Source of the DNA: Xiphophorus maculatus
Taxonomy: Eukaryota > Chordata > Actinopteri > Cyprinodontiformes > Poeciliidae
Length of the DNA stretch: 64,000 nucleotides
Assembly: GCF_002775205.1 (NCBI RefSeq)
Contig: NC_036443.1
Coordinates: 14,767,373 to 14,831,372 of the forward strand
Reading direction: 5' to 3'
Below are positions 1 through 12,585 of this stretch, piece by piece. Made by a program: the position numbers and the translations under genes. A model generated the notes under the pieces. That model saw only the letters and a list, made by a program, of their open reading frames with translations, ran no database searches and was not told where the DNA came from. Position 1 is the first letter of the stretch. Each line of letters begins with the position of its first letter.

Positions 1-138
1 GCTGACAGGAGCGAGGTGAAAGTTGGCGCCACTGCGCCCTCTGACCATCACCGGCAGACAAGGTGGCTGAAGGACAAAAGGCAGAGTAGGTACAGGTTAC
101 AGGACGACCTCCTTCCTCCTGAGCCCCCGTCGCTCTGA
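1..138 (+). CDS. 3' terminal coding exon of an unidentified gene (partial)
   Basis: Frame 1 is open from the window edge to a TGA at 136-138, giving 45 residues rich in Arg, Lys, Pro and Asp (for example TRWLKDKRQSRYRLQDD). The stretch is clearly richer in G+C than what follows and uses C/G-ending codons, as teleost exons do. It is followed 86 bases later by an AATAAA. I read it as the last coding exon of a plus-strand gene whose body lies to the left. I do not recognise the protein. With only 45 codons and no visible domain, a chance open frame remains possible. Confidence 0.45.
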   Translation, partial: ADRSEVKVGATAPSDHHRQTRWLKDKRQSRYRLQDDLLPPEPPSL

Positions 139-223
139 CAGTCATAAGCTATCTGTCAAGATGGTGCTATTAACTGAGGTCGTATTCATTGTAAAATGCT
201 TGAGAACTACTGCCTTTAGGGTA

Positions 224-229
224 AATAAA
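224..229 (+). terminator. Poly(A) signal AATAAA of the left-edge gene
   Basis: A canonical AATAAA lies 86 bases after the TGA at 136-138 and before a long AT-rich stretch. This fits a short 3' UTR for the partial plus-strand gene. A second AATAAA occurs near 343. Confidence 0.4.
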
Positions 230-585
230 TGTGACCAGCTGACCTGCACCTCTGGAGATCAGTGAATACGCAGTGAAGAAAGAACGGTGAAAGAAAAATT
301 AAGCCTGTAATGAGAGTGAAATTAATAGACCCACTGTGATTTGAATAAACAAGGACTGGAACGTTGCTTACTCTACAGTATATGCGGAGTATCAATATTT
401 ATAGTGTATGAATAGGGGTCCTGAGAACAGACCTTTTCTGCATATTGGTGCACATGTGGGGTGACTGTCAAGACCTTGAAACATTTTTTCCTCCTCTCGT
501 TCGCGTTTTTTTTTTTACTAGTTCTTGTTTATGAGTCTGTTTTTGTGTTCATTCTGTCAAAACCCTTTTACTAGATGGCATTGAT

Positions 586-691
<106 letters not shown>

Positions 692-2459
692 TACAGCAAA
701 CATACAGAGGCTTAAGGATTTGATAAGTAAGGGAAAACAACGAAGCAAGTATATTGACAGAGACCAAGCAGGAAGGAGAACAGGGGACACAAAAGAGAAG
801 AAAATGAAGAAAAGAAGCTTGAAAATCAATGAATAGTTAACAATTGAGGCAGCAAAGTTTCTTTTTACCCAAAGTGAAGAAGCTTCTAAACGGTTTGGTG
901 ATAATGCAGTGAAGAGGGCAGCATTTAAGACAATGGCTTTTAAAATGTTTACCACTTTAAGCTGAAATAAAACAAATATGTATTTTTTTAATTATTCTTT
1001 GCACTGTTAAGTATGTTCACTCAGTACTTAGTAAGCGCTCCTTCTGCATGAATTACTGAATCAGAGTAACATGGAGGCAATCCGCCCACGGTTCTGCCCA
1101 GATTACTAGTATAATATCATTGAGCTTAGCTGCATTGTTGGCTATAGAGTCTCTTGTCTTCCTTTTAGCAAAACAGATTTTGACCAGTTTACAGCACAGT
1201 GATAGCATGGATATTAACTTTTTGTGTAGCCTCTCAGAGACGCTCTGCTTAACAGCTTGGTCAGCAGTCTTCCTCTATGATTATGCATTGAAATATATTT
1301 TTCAATAGTCTGATGTAGCATTCAAATTGTCTGAGAAACTGATTTCGGTTATAGCTATCAAAATTAACCAATTATTCTAAGTTTCACTTTTTAAATTAAA
1401 TAAATAAATTCAACTTTTTGATGTTATTGTGAGGAATCTGTAAATCAGTCAGAAAAAAAGAGCTGAATTGGTACAGATGGTAATCTGTACATGTTCAGAG
1501 AAGGGGAGGGGGGGGGGAAATGGGAGAACAGGAGTGACGCCATAGCAGAATAAAGAGCCATGAGCACTGAGTGATCTTCCAGAATTAAAAAAAAAAAAAA
1601 AACAGCCTGTAAGCACAACGTGATAGCAGGGGGAGGCGGCGTGGTCAGTGTTTACTCAGAATGTGTACACAGGTAAGCAGCGCCGTGTTTCCAAGCAGAA
1701 GAAAGTTTGTTTATAGTTGTGCCGAATGCGAGAAGTGAGAATGCAGATGTGCTGAGTAGCACTCTGTGTACTTCAGAGGGGTTCAGTAGAAAACGATGAA
1801 AGTCGGGATTTCTTTCTTCCACTTCGTTTCCTCCCTGCTGCATCACACTCACAGTCCTCCTGAGGCGGGTCATTGTTCACTCTTTGTGTATTTTTATTTA
1901 CGTCATTAGCAAATGAACACATTACTGTTCGAAGGTGTACATTTGTACTTGAATGGATTTGAACAGATTAAACTGTTTAGGTTGGTTTATCAGAAGTGGA
2001 GTAGATTTATGTGACGTCTTCCAGTTTTATTTATTCCATTATGTGACAGTAAAGACTAATAGGTGCTATGTTTGAAGTATTTATACTCCACGCTATTACA
2101 CAATAGCGTACAAAAGAAGACAAAGTGGATTGGGAAATATGAACATATTTATGCAATAAAAGCTAAATATGTGCGGCCCTGTTGCATATTTTCCGCATCT
2201 GATGTCTTTCTGTTATGACTCTTAAGGTTCAGCAACTGGATGCTGGAAGATCCATCTCAGAGAACCCTGATTCCAGCCTATTGTAGCTGCTTAGGAAAGA
2301 GCAGGTTTTCCTCTCTTGAGGAAGCTTAGATCCTTCCGTGTTTACAGAAATGTGCTGCATATCTCCTGAAAGTGTGTTGTGGAGAAGGTAGTCTATTCTG
2401 CCATTCACTGTTTGGGAAGCAACATCAAAGCCAGTGATTTAAAAAGGCTCAATAACCGG

Positions 2460-2735
2460 ATCAAGGAGTACTCTGGAAAATCTGGAGATTATTATGCAAA
2501 GAAGGATTCTTCATAGAACCAGTGGCATTACAGTCAACTTTTTTGAGCAGCCCTTTCATGACACAGTCTCCAACAACAGTGTCTTCAGTCAGAGGCTTCC
2601 TTTGAACCACTGTAACACAAACTGCCACAGGAGATCCTTCTCGCCCCACAGCCATCAGCATCTACAACAACTGTTTGAAGAGAACTGAATGAGTCGCAAC
2701 AACTTTTAGCTTCCTTCTGGGATTAATATGGTATT
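2460..2735 (+). mobile_element. Non-LTR retrotransposon (LINE) 3' fragment
   Basis: The end of this stretch (CACAGCCATCAGCATCTACA, then CTTCTGGGATTAATA) resembles the reverse-transcriptase C-terminus and 3' tail shared by many fish LINEs. The rest is decayed with no usable open frame. Family and left boundary are uncertain. Confidence 0.5.
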
Positions 2736-3674
2736 TTTGTTTACTGAACTGAATTGAAGAAAACTGAAGTGAAATCAGGCTTTAGTATGGAGGCTGAATT
2801 TCAACACGTGCCATGCCTTTCATATTTGTATAAACTCCAAGTAAAATACAATGATATTTGTTGGAGTTTTTTTACACAGAAAAATATGCTAAAATGTTTG
2901 AAGGGTTTGAATTTATTTGTAAGAAATTAAGGATGTTCACATCAGCTTGAATGAAACATCTTCCCTCAAACACTCCCATGAGAGAAAGCTCCATTAGTGA
3001 GGCTTCATATCAGCAGACTCTATAGGACTTTGACTGTATGTTTGTTCTGTTTGTTGCATACACAGCGCTTCATTGAAGCATAAAATCAATCTTTAGTTAT
3101 GTCCTTACTCTGAAGAGCCATCCTACCTGTAATAATCTTCTTCAAGTGCTTCTTGTTGATATTGGACATTCATGGTTCCTCTTTCCAATTAAAACCGCCT
3201 TTGATCAAATTGCCATGAAAACACGCAACATATCTGGGAGAAAGTGGAACTCCAACAACAGCAAAAGCAATAGTCTGTTTCTGTTGCTTTAGGCAAAATA
3301 TAATTAAGATGCCATGTGCAGTAGAGTGTGTGCTTGATTGATACCTATAGGTGGATATGCACAGAGGAGAGAGTAGGGTAAATAGAAGCAAACGCTCTGA
3401 TGCAGTTTCGCTCCGGGGCATCTTGCAGCAGGCCTCTCTAAATGTGTGTACCTGCATTTCTGTGCGCAGTATGGATTTTTAAATAATCGAGAGCAGCAGC
3501 GCATGAAGAGAAGAATGGCAGTGATGGAATAGAGACAAGCATCAGATGAGCTGCAGCTGTTTGTTTAGACAGCTCTCCCTGAATCCTGGAACGTCCCCGT
3601 TGTTTCCAAAAGACAGCACTCAGTGAGTCTGTGTTACGCAAAGTGGAAGAGACAGGTGAAGAGTTTCAGCTGGA

Positions 3675-3698
3675 CAGACACACACACACACACACACG

Positions 3699-3730
<32 letters not shown>

Positions 3731-3733
3731 CAC
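3675..3733. repeat. (CA)n microsatellite
   Basis: Nearly pure CA with a few CG interruptions. Confidence 0.95.
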
Positions 3734-5384
3734 CGCAACACAGACAATGGAGGTGTATCAATTTCACTTTGTAAATACAGAGTCAAACAAAAAGAGGAAG
3801 CCAGGGTAGAGACGCAAAGCTTTCCATGACAGTAGATTTGGTGAGTGGAGATCCACGTAAATGTTGTTAAGCTGAGGAGAATCCAACCTGATAGATACCA
3901 GCAGGCGAGGTATTTCATATGGCTCTTTGACCAGGACTGCATGGCCTGTGGGGCAAGATTAGCACTATTTTTTATTTCTTTGCAATTAGTCAATTGGGAG
4001 TTGCTGTGTGTTAAGCACTGCCATGGCCCTTTTCAACTACGACCAGCTCAGCGCAGTTTGACTCGGCTCTACTAGTAATGGTTACATGGTACCAGTCCCA
4101 TTTTTAGAATCTACTTAGCTGGGGGTGGAGAGGTGAAGACACTGGATGTGTTACAAGAGCAAGTCCCTTACAAAAGTCCAAACAAATCGAGCAGCGCTGC
4201 TTGGTGCCACTGGGAAAAGGCTAAAGGAAAACAGGCCTTTGCTGGATGAGGACTCTGAGTTTGGTTTCTGATCCATAAGTAAAGCAGCTTCCACATCTCC
4301 CAAGGATTAAAGGAGTATTCCACAGTTTTTTAAAAGAATTTAGACTGCATTTAACTATTTCTTGCTCCACAATACTTTCTAGTGTATGTTTGTCATCCAT
4401 AACATTATCTTTGTACAGCACATGACTAGTATTGAACAAAACAGCATTATTTGTTTTGAGCTAAAAACAAATAATGTTTTTGAGCTAAAATCTCTTTTTT
4501 GAAGAAATGTTGGTGTTTTCATCAATATATGGTAATTTATTAATAATAAACTAGTCTTTTTCCAGCTTAAATTTGCATTTTTGTATGCTTTTTTGTACGT
4601 CATGCAAAGCTCTACATGAATTACAGCACAGACATAGTTTTAATGATGATGCTGTTTAATTACCTGCAGTCACAAAAAACAAAAAACACAGGCATGGACT
4701 GAAAGAGTGCAGTGTGAAGGAAACTGAGGGAAAGAGTGGAGAGAAGAACGGAGGGATGACTGGTTCTCTGTTTGAGGACCGAAAGAAAAGAAAGGGACTT
4801 CTGTGGTGTGTTTACATGTCAGCAGCGTAGTTCCTTGTCTGATTTATTGCATGTACGTGTTTGTGTGTCTGTGCACGCCTGGGCCGGTGTGCGTTTCCAC
4901 ATTCAAATGCTTCACATACCATAAGTTAAAGTGAATCAACCTTATATCTGGTTATGACCTATGGTTCTTATGGTGATATGCAGCTGGGTGTAATTTCACT
5001 TAAATCCACTCTGAGTGGTAATTAATGCACAGTCTATGAGAGAGGGGCTGAAAAGATTAAAAAGGCTCATTGCAGGTTGTTTTAATCCTTCATTGTAATT
5101 TTAGTGGCACAAAGTCACTTCAGAGTGGCAGGGAGTGTAAATTTGAGTTTGGCTAAGTATCATTTTGGCCAGATAGACACCAGTGAGACGAAAGCATGCA
5201 AAAATATAGTTAGAATTTCCATGAGCTAAGGGAATAAAATTGAAGATAACGTAATTATTTCATGTTCCAAAAAAAACTGCTTTTTTATTTCTGATATTAA
5301 CAGCATTAGGAGGGACAAAAACTGAGGGAAGGATTAAAGGAAAATCTTTAGCTAAGTTTTATTCCTGTACATTACAAGACAAAT

Positions 5385-6250
5385 TTATTGGCACACCTGG
5401 AACCAAAAGGCCTTCAAATAAATTCAGCTTTTTTTTGTCTCATTAAATTACTCTGAAAACATTCACCAAAAGCTGACTTTTAATTTTGTTTGGACAATTG
5501 ATCAAGTACGGGACACTAAGTTAAAATATATATTTTCAGCAAAATTACTGGAGGCATAATTATTGGTTACTCCTGCTGGGCATTCTTTATAAAACTCATT
5601 TTTCAGTGGGACAGCACTCGGTTATCGTCTTTAACATTTCAAACGGTTGGAGCAAATAGAGAGAAGGATTTCTGGCTTAATCAAATTCTTCTTCCAAAAA
5701 CAAGCATCTGCTTCTATCAGATAACCATGGCATCGTCCTCTTATGACGCATGCTCACAGATTTTCAAAGTGGTCTTGGTCAAGGGACTAAAAAGGCTAAT
5801 GCAAAACCTCCAGCTTGAACCTCTTGAGGTTTTTAAGTCCTTTAATCTAGTCTGAAGAAGTTTACTTCCTGAATTTACTGGGTGAATGCAGATAAATCCA
5901 CCAGTCCCCCCACCAGTTCCACGTTCTCTGTGACACAAACAACAGCCGAGGCCCGCTTCTGATCAATTTGAAGAGGTGTTGTTTTTTTGTTTGTTTGGGT
6001 TTTTTTCATGGAAATTTAGCATCTCTATTATTCCCTTAACATCAGGTTTCTTGCAGCCAAAACATTGTTTTTAAACATCATCAGTCCTTGTGAACTGATT
6101 CCAAAATCTATCAGACTTGTTTAGGTGTTTTTTGCAAACATTGGAGGCTGAATGTTTAAAGAACAGTAGAAAGGGTTTTCGGCTGTTGACCCTTTAATGA
6201 AGGTCTGCTTATTTCTACAAATATAGCAGTGCAGTAAAACATTGCATTGC
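5385..6250. mobile_element. Possible decayed Tc1/mariner-like element
   Basis: The left part contains TTATTGGCACACC and, about 160 bases on, a second TTATTGG. This is the spaced arrangement seen in the terminal repeats of several fish Tc1-like families. No transposase frame survives and the right end is not clear. This is pattern resemblance only. Confidence 0.3.
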
Positions 6251-8819
6251 CTCTCAGTTTGACCAGTAAGTTCTCCAAAGACTGGCCTAGAATTACAATA
6301 GGAAAAGTCTGGAACAAGTTAGAGCCCATATCTTGAACTCTCTGAGGTGCTGTGGCGTGACTTGAACATGTAAAAAACCTCTAAAACACTTTACATTTGC
6401 TACAAACTGATGTTCAGCTCTGGTATACAAGAAGCAACTCACTGAAGTTATTTCAACCAACGAAGGGAGGATTATCTATGTGAGGGTTGGGTTTCTCAGT
6501 TTTTTTTTGTTTAGTTTAGTTTTAAAATGCAGGTTAATTTAGGGGGGTTTAGTTGCAATTATATTCTTTAAAAACAATAAGAAAAGGGTTAGACATTGGT
6601 ATGTGAAATTTTAATTTGAAAGACCTAAATATTAATTGGGGTTGCCTTACTTTTAACATGACTGGCATCCGGTAAAAGGTGTTGTAAAAGTCGCTTTCAT
6701 CTCCTGTTACAGTCAATGAAACATTGAGTGTCCCTCACCATATATAGCACACAGCAGGAGTGTCAAGTTTTTACTCTGTGCTGAGAGGCCAGCCTCACCT
6801 GTCGGTGTGTGTGTGTGAGTGTGTGGGCGTGCGCATGCAGGGGTGTCCACTCATCCCGTTTGCTTAATGAAGCCCTTTGTGTAAAACGAGTCTCAAAACT
6901 TGATCGGGCTCAGCGTGTCAACCTGACCCCGAGTGCTTATTTGATAGACTGACTTTCTCATACCATGTCTAGACACGGATGTACATCAGCTTGGGCTGTG
7001 CTGAAATCACTTTAGACTCACATCAGCGAAGTTGGTATGGTGCTAAAGTAAATGATACGCCAGTAAGAAAGTCTTGTATGGCACTGCTACCACAAATTCC
7101 TGAGCTGTGCAACTCTAGAAGACAGAAAAGCCAAAGGGGATCCAGAATCACTTTAACTTTAAGGACTACAAAATATCCCTGGACATGTTTTATCCCTCTT
7201 TTTCTCCAGGGACAGATAAAGGTGTAACTCACGTTATGCAATCTGGGATGTGGAGAAAACCTGCGTCTTGCCTCAAAGCCCTAAAATTTACAGTGCTGGC
7301 TAAATGCTCTGACAGTGCGAGTTCAGCTCCTGTCTCCATCTGCTGTTGTTCAGTCTCTGGGCTCCTGCAATTACAATGACAAGGCAGTGACAGGAGTGCT
7401 ATGCCAATGCATCAACCTGCCAAATGGGAAAGATGACAGCTCTCAGAGAATCAACAGTGGATTAGGTGTTCCCTTTTCCACAATGGTCATGTTTTGAAGG
7501 CCATGTGAAGCAATAAATGTCACTTTTTAAGTATGCCACGCTGCACCTTCCATGAATAACTCATAAATGTTGAAGGGGAAACCCTTCAGGGCTACAGGGC
7601 TATAGGGGATTTAAGAAAATGACCACTCTTGAAAATAAACCATCCCTGGGTGGCCCCACTTCTTCTTTGCCTTTTACCAACTGTTCTGAGCTAAATGGTT
7701 CACAATTTAGGCCGACTCATATGGGCATGTGTTAGTCATTATCCTGACAACTAGTCAAGCTTATTTCATATCAGGCCACTTTAAATGGCAGCCAGCAAGC
7801 CACATGTGGCCCAGAACCCATTTCCAAGTGGCTCAAGCCATGGTTTTGAAAGAAGAACCAAAACGAAATCAATATACTGTATTTTGCTGGCCTTCAGAAA
7901 TACCCATGAAAGTGAAAGTTCCTACAACTGTAAAGATCATGAATGCAACACTTGGTGGTATAGTAAACCCACAATGCACCGTATTGTTTTATTCTCTTGA
8001 GTAGTGATTCAACCCAGCTTGATTCATACAACATGTCTTGATCAACACTGGAATGTAAACTTGTCAGTGAAACCATAGATGCAGCCCCACTTGGATCCAT
8101 AAACACTTGTTGATTTTACCATCACATCCAAATGAAAAACCACTGTGCTTTTTTTTTTTCTTTAAGTGAATGCATGGCTGTGTAACTTTTGCATGCCTTC
8201 CATGTTACGGTCATGCCAAAGACAATAAGAATTTCCTGGTCAGAATATATGACTCATCTTAATATGTAATTTGGTCATTCTAATTTAAATATTTTTATAG
8301 TAAAATGAAGCTGATTTTGTTTTTATTTGTTTTGTTTTTAGATTAAGAACTTTCTGGAATATATTCTTGTGTCCAAATAACTATCTGGGATCTTTGGTCC
8401 TCAAAGTAAGATTCACTGATGTTTGGTCCTCAAAATATGACGACCAATCACTCGTCATGAGTGATTGATCTTTCTAATGAGTGATTGCATGTATTGTGAT
8501 AAAAATGAGTTGATGAGTAATGGCTACATGTCTTTAAAGTAATTTATAGAAGTGAGTTGTTTCCACTTTCACTCCACGTATTGATTCTTTAAAGCAAAGC
8601 TACTTGCTTAAAAATGAAAATCACCTGAATTCCATCTTCAGTCTTAATTTGCCTTGACTAGAGTAAAAGCGAACATTTAGAGGACTTATACTGCACTTCA
8701 TCCAAGTTTTTACACCCCAGATTTGGGCTATTTTGCTAAGAAGATTGGGCACAAGCTTCAGTCTCTTTATGCACTCAAGAGACTTGCAGCTGTACCTGAA
8801 GTGAAATGTGGTTCTGCTA

Positions 8820-9020
8820 TTAACCCTGGTATTTTTTTTAGTAAGCAAAACTACTGTGATATTTTCCTTCTTCTTCACTGTTACAGTATGCACCGCTTTG
8901 TGTTGGTCTATCACATGAAATACAAATGCAACCTTTCATTGAAGGTTGAGGTCATAACCTGACAAAATGTTGAGAAGTTCATGGAATATAGAAATGTTTG
9001 CAAGGTGATATAGACACAAG
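8820..9020. mobile_element. Tc1-like remnant, terminal part (family A)
   Basis: The stretch TTTGTGTTGGTCTATCACAT, followed by CTGACAAAATGTTGAGAAGTTC and TTTGCAAGG, matches the end of a Tc1-like family that recurs at least seven times in this window (called family A here). It is strongly decayed and non-coding. Confidence 0.5.
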
Positions 9021-10977
9021 AATCAAGATTTTTTCCACACACGTAACTCTGCTGTGCTTAAACAGCACCTGTTTTACATTCAGAGCTGCTAGTTCTCAGG
9101 AGTGTGCTGGACCTAGCCTGGTAAAATTAGAGCATGAGGTCACTGCAAAAATCTGAAAAATGAAGCCATATGTGAAACACTTTTTTCAGCTTTACCTTGT
9201 TTTGTTTTTTTAGGATTATATGGAAATATGATGGGAAGCTGTTGATACTTAGAGGCTTTGATGTAGATGAGGCGAAGGAGCCAGGAAGACGTGTGCAAGA
9301 AATTTGAGGTTGACAAAAAGAATGAGGAAAACCTTTATCTTACTTTGTTTTCAAAGAAAGGAGCGCTGAGAGTTTTTTTTCATAAACAACTGGAAAACAA
9401 AGAAAATTCAATAAATAAAAGTGTGCCTGCTATTCTGATCTTATTATTCCACAAAATATCACAAGAAGCTCCATATAACAAGAACAAAATCATTAATATT
9501 TCTGCTTTAATTTAGGTAAGAAAGAACCATTGAAGCAATTAAGTTTTATTTTATTCATTCTCTGTAGACTTATTTTTATAAAATCCTGACTGAATCAGGC
9601 TAAAAGTCAAAGATAAAAACTAAGCAGACTCACAGCTACACTATAACCTATCTTCTCCAAGACCTGTGCAAATTCAAGCATGTTGCTGGTGACCCTGTCC
9701 TCAGGCCAGATGCTTTCTGGCTGAAAATTAAACATGTCTGCAGCCTCTCAGACAGATTACCAGGTCCACAGAAAAGGACTACACCTTTATTTGAACTGCA
9801 ACATAATATGCTTTTTCAATTATTTCACTTTCATCCAACATTATGTACAGTTTTGTAAAATCACTTCATTTTTCACTTTGCTCATTTTCAAAATTTTGGA
9901 AACAAGGCAACATGTCAAAACCCTAACTTTCACCTCCTTCTCTTTCAACTTTTCACTCAGAATAAGACACACAAAAAAAACAACAACCACAAAAAGAATC
10001 CAGCCGGGACGTCACAGTGAATGGAGAAATCCAATCAAAGCTGAGTTTTCTGGTGGATTTGCGGAAACCAGTTTTCATCAAAACTTTAATGCGTGACCCG
10101 CAGACAAGGGAGGGGGCAGCACAGACATTCAAGACATAAGGTTGTCACAAGTAGGTAGAAATCAGAAAATGAACAACAAAAGAGAAAACTTTAAGAAACA
10201 GCCCTCCACCCCACTTTTTGTTTTCCTGCAATTAATTGAAATTGTTGACTTTTTTTTTCCCAGAAAGCAGATAATTTGCAGAACTTACCTTAAAATCATA
10301 AAGCTTTTGAATGCAACAAGCCTGTAATCTTGAAAATGTTTCAGTTGGAATGACTGTGGTAATGATAATAATAGAAAATATTTAAGAAAAACTAAAAATG
10401 TGTGCATGGGGTATGTGCCAATAAGCCTGACTCAGTTCTGCCAGTCCTGTCAGGAGGAATGGGCCTAAATCACAGCAAACCTGTGGAGGGAAATCCAATT
10501 TTACCAAATCTCCAGGAAATCTATGTAAACTTCTCTGTATGTAAAAATAATTCTCTAAAATAATTTTAAAAACTGCCCTGGGTATTCCTAACTGAATCAA
10601 AGCAAGATAAGTTTTGTCTGATTTAAAATTAGACAAATGTCTTCATTTCTTTTCATACACTCTGTGTAAATATGTTTTTATAAATGTAATTGTGAAAAGA
10701 AATATGGGGGTAAGTACACGGGGGGTATTTCTTTTAGAATTTCTACATGAAATTAAAGTGTGATCAAAACAGGTTACGATTCAAATTATGTACAAGCCTT
10801 TTTGTTGTGATTTTCGGCCAAATGTGATTTTGTTGTGTTTTGCACCTCAATAACAGTGACAACAGGTGGGAGATAGTTGATGAGTCACAGGACATGCAGG
10901 AGATTGATTACATTATTTCTAATAGTCCTCTCTGGAAAAAACGGCCTTTACATTGTTAACCAAGCACATCTGATATA

Positions 10978-11000
10978 CTGTATATATATATATATATATT
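10978..11000. repeat. (TA)n microsatellite
   Basis: Short pure TA run followed by a T tract. Confidence 0.9.
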
Positions 11001-12369
11001 TTTTAGTTGTAAACACAAAGTTGGAAAATGGAGGACTGCCAAGTTGACAAAGTGCCAAAATGCTACAAGTTCAAAAGAGTAGGGCTTTCATGACATCAGG
11101 GCAGTGTAATGCAGGTTGTCATGAGTACAGCATGTTTGCTCCGATACGACTCCATTAAAACCCGCTGAACTCACAGTAATGGCACATGCAAAAACACATT
11201 TAATGGCCAGAGACCAAAAAAACAAAGAAAAAAAAAAGCAGGTAAGTAAAGCCAAGAAACGAGGAAGGCATTCAGCTGGAACAAATAGCGCATCAATATC
11301 CAATCAATCACTGTCTTTACTTCTCCTCTTTTGTTTCCTCTCCAGCCAGCATGTGGCCAGTTTGCCATAATGAACCAGATTGTTTTCTTCAGAATGAAGA
11401 CAGCTCCTCTGCTTTTCATCATAAACATACAGTATAACCAAACAGAAATAGCCCACAGTAAGTGCCAGAGGGAGGAAAAAGAAATAGTTTGTGAAGGGCT
11501 TCGGGAAAAGCGAGCGGGATCTTATTCAGACACAATGCAATAAAGTACCTGACACACATTCCCAATATTTAGCCTCTCTGAAGCGATGACAGGTCAGGAT
11601 GCCGGGGGCAGAGGGGCATTTAAGGACCAGCTTGGTTAGCAGGTGGAAGAAGTGAGAGCATGGCTGCATGCAGATGTTTACCACATACCTGAGAGCGTGC
11701 CTAAACACCCGGCTGTGCCTGGAGCCTTGGATTACATCCCCGGGGATGAAACGGAGAGCGGTATGGATTTTCAAATCTTGTTTGCAAGATACAACGAAAG
11801 CAACGCGGTTGCGCAACAAAAGCATGTGAGCTTTTTGTTTTGACTACGAGCACAAAGAAAGGAGATCCCCGTTAAACATTGACTGATGCCAAAGTTGAAG
11901 GCTAAAGCTCCTTGTTGGCCGATATATGTGGCAACACAGTTTTGTCGTGATTGGTTGCAGGTAAACAGGTTGACGGTCTAAAAATAAGAGGTGAGTGAAG
12001 CAACCTAACCTGGAGCAGATGAGCCATTTTACAGTTGGCTTCCAATTTTTATTGACATAAAAGACACAACAAACTCACAACGTGCTATTAATTCGCCTGG
12101 AAGTAAAATAACAGCTTAAAATGCAGGATTGGATGCAGGCCTTGATGCAAAAGTATACTAGAAACCGATGAGAGTTTCTTAATGCTGAAAGGTTTTCCGT
12201 CAGCATATGCTTCCCCCAGTAAAAATGTACATAATGCACAAAGAAAAAGACATTCACATGCTTTGAGTTTTTTGCATTTTGTCATGACATGATCACACAC
12301 CTTCAAATAAAATTTTACACGGCTCGAAATAGTTTTACAAAAAAATAAAAATGAATAGAATCTGAATAG

Positions 12370-12585
12370 TTTGGTGTGTTTTCCTGTTCACCCCACTCTA
12401 CTCCAATACCTCTAAATAAAAAGCAGTACAACCAATAGATGAGAGGTAACCTAACAGTCCACCTGTGTGTAATTCTGCTTCACAAAATAAAATCTCAAAA
12501 AAGTGCATTTAAGTTTGTGATTGTAGAGTTGCAAAATGTGGAAAAGTTAAAGGGCTGGGAATACTTTTGTAAATCATTGCAAAAC
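12370..12585. mobile_element. Tc1-like remnant, terminal part (family A)
   Basis: CAAAATGTGGAAAAGTTAAAG followed by GAATACTTTTGTAAATCATTGCA is the right-hand end of the same Tc1-like family seen at 8820, 49496, 52141 and 61988. No coding capacity remains. Confidence 0.6.
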
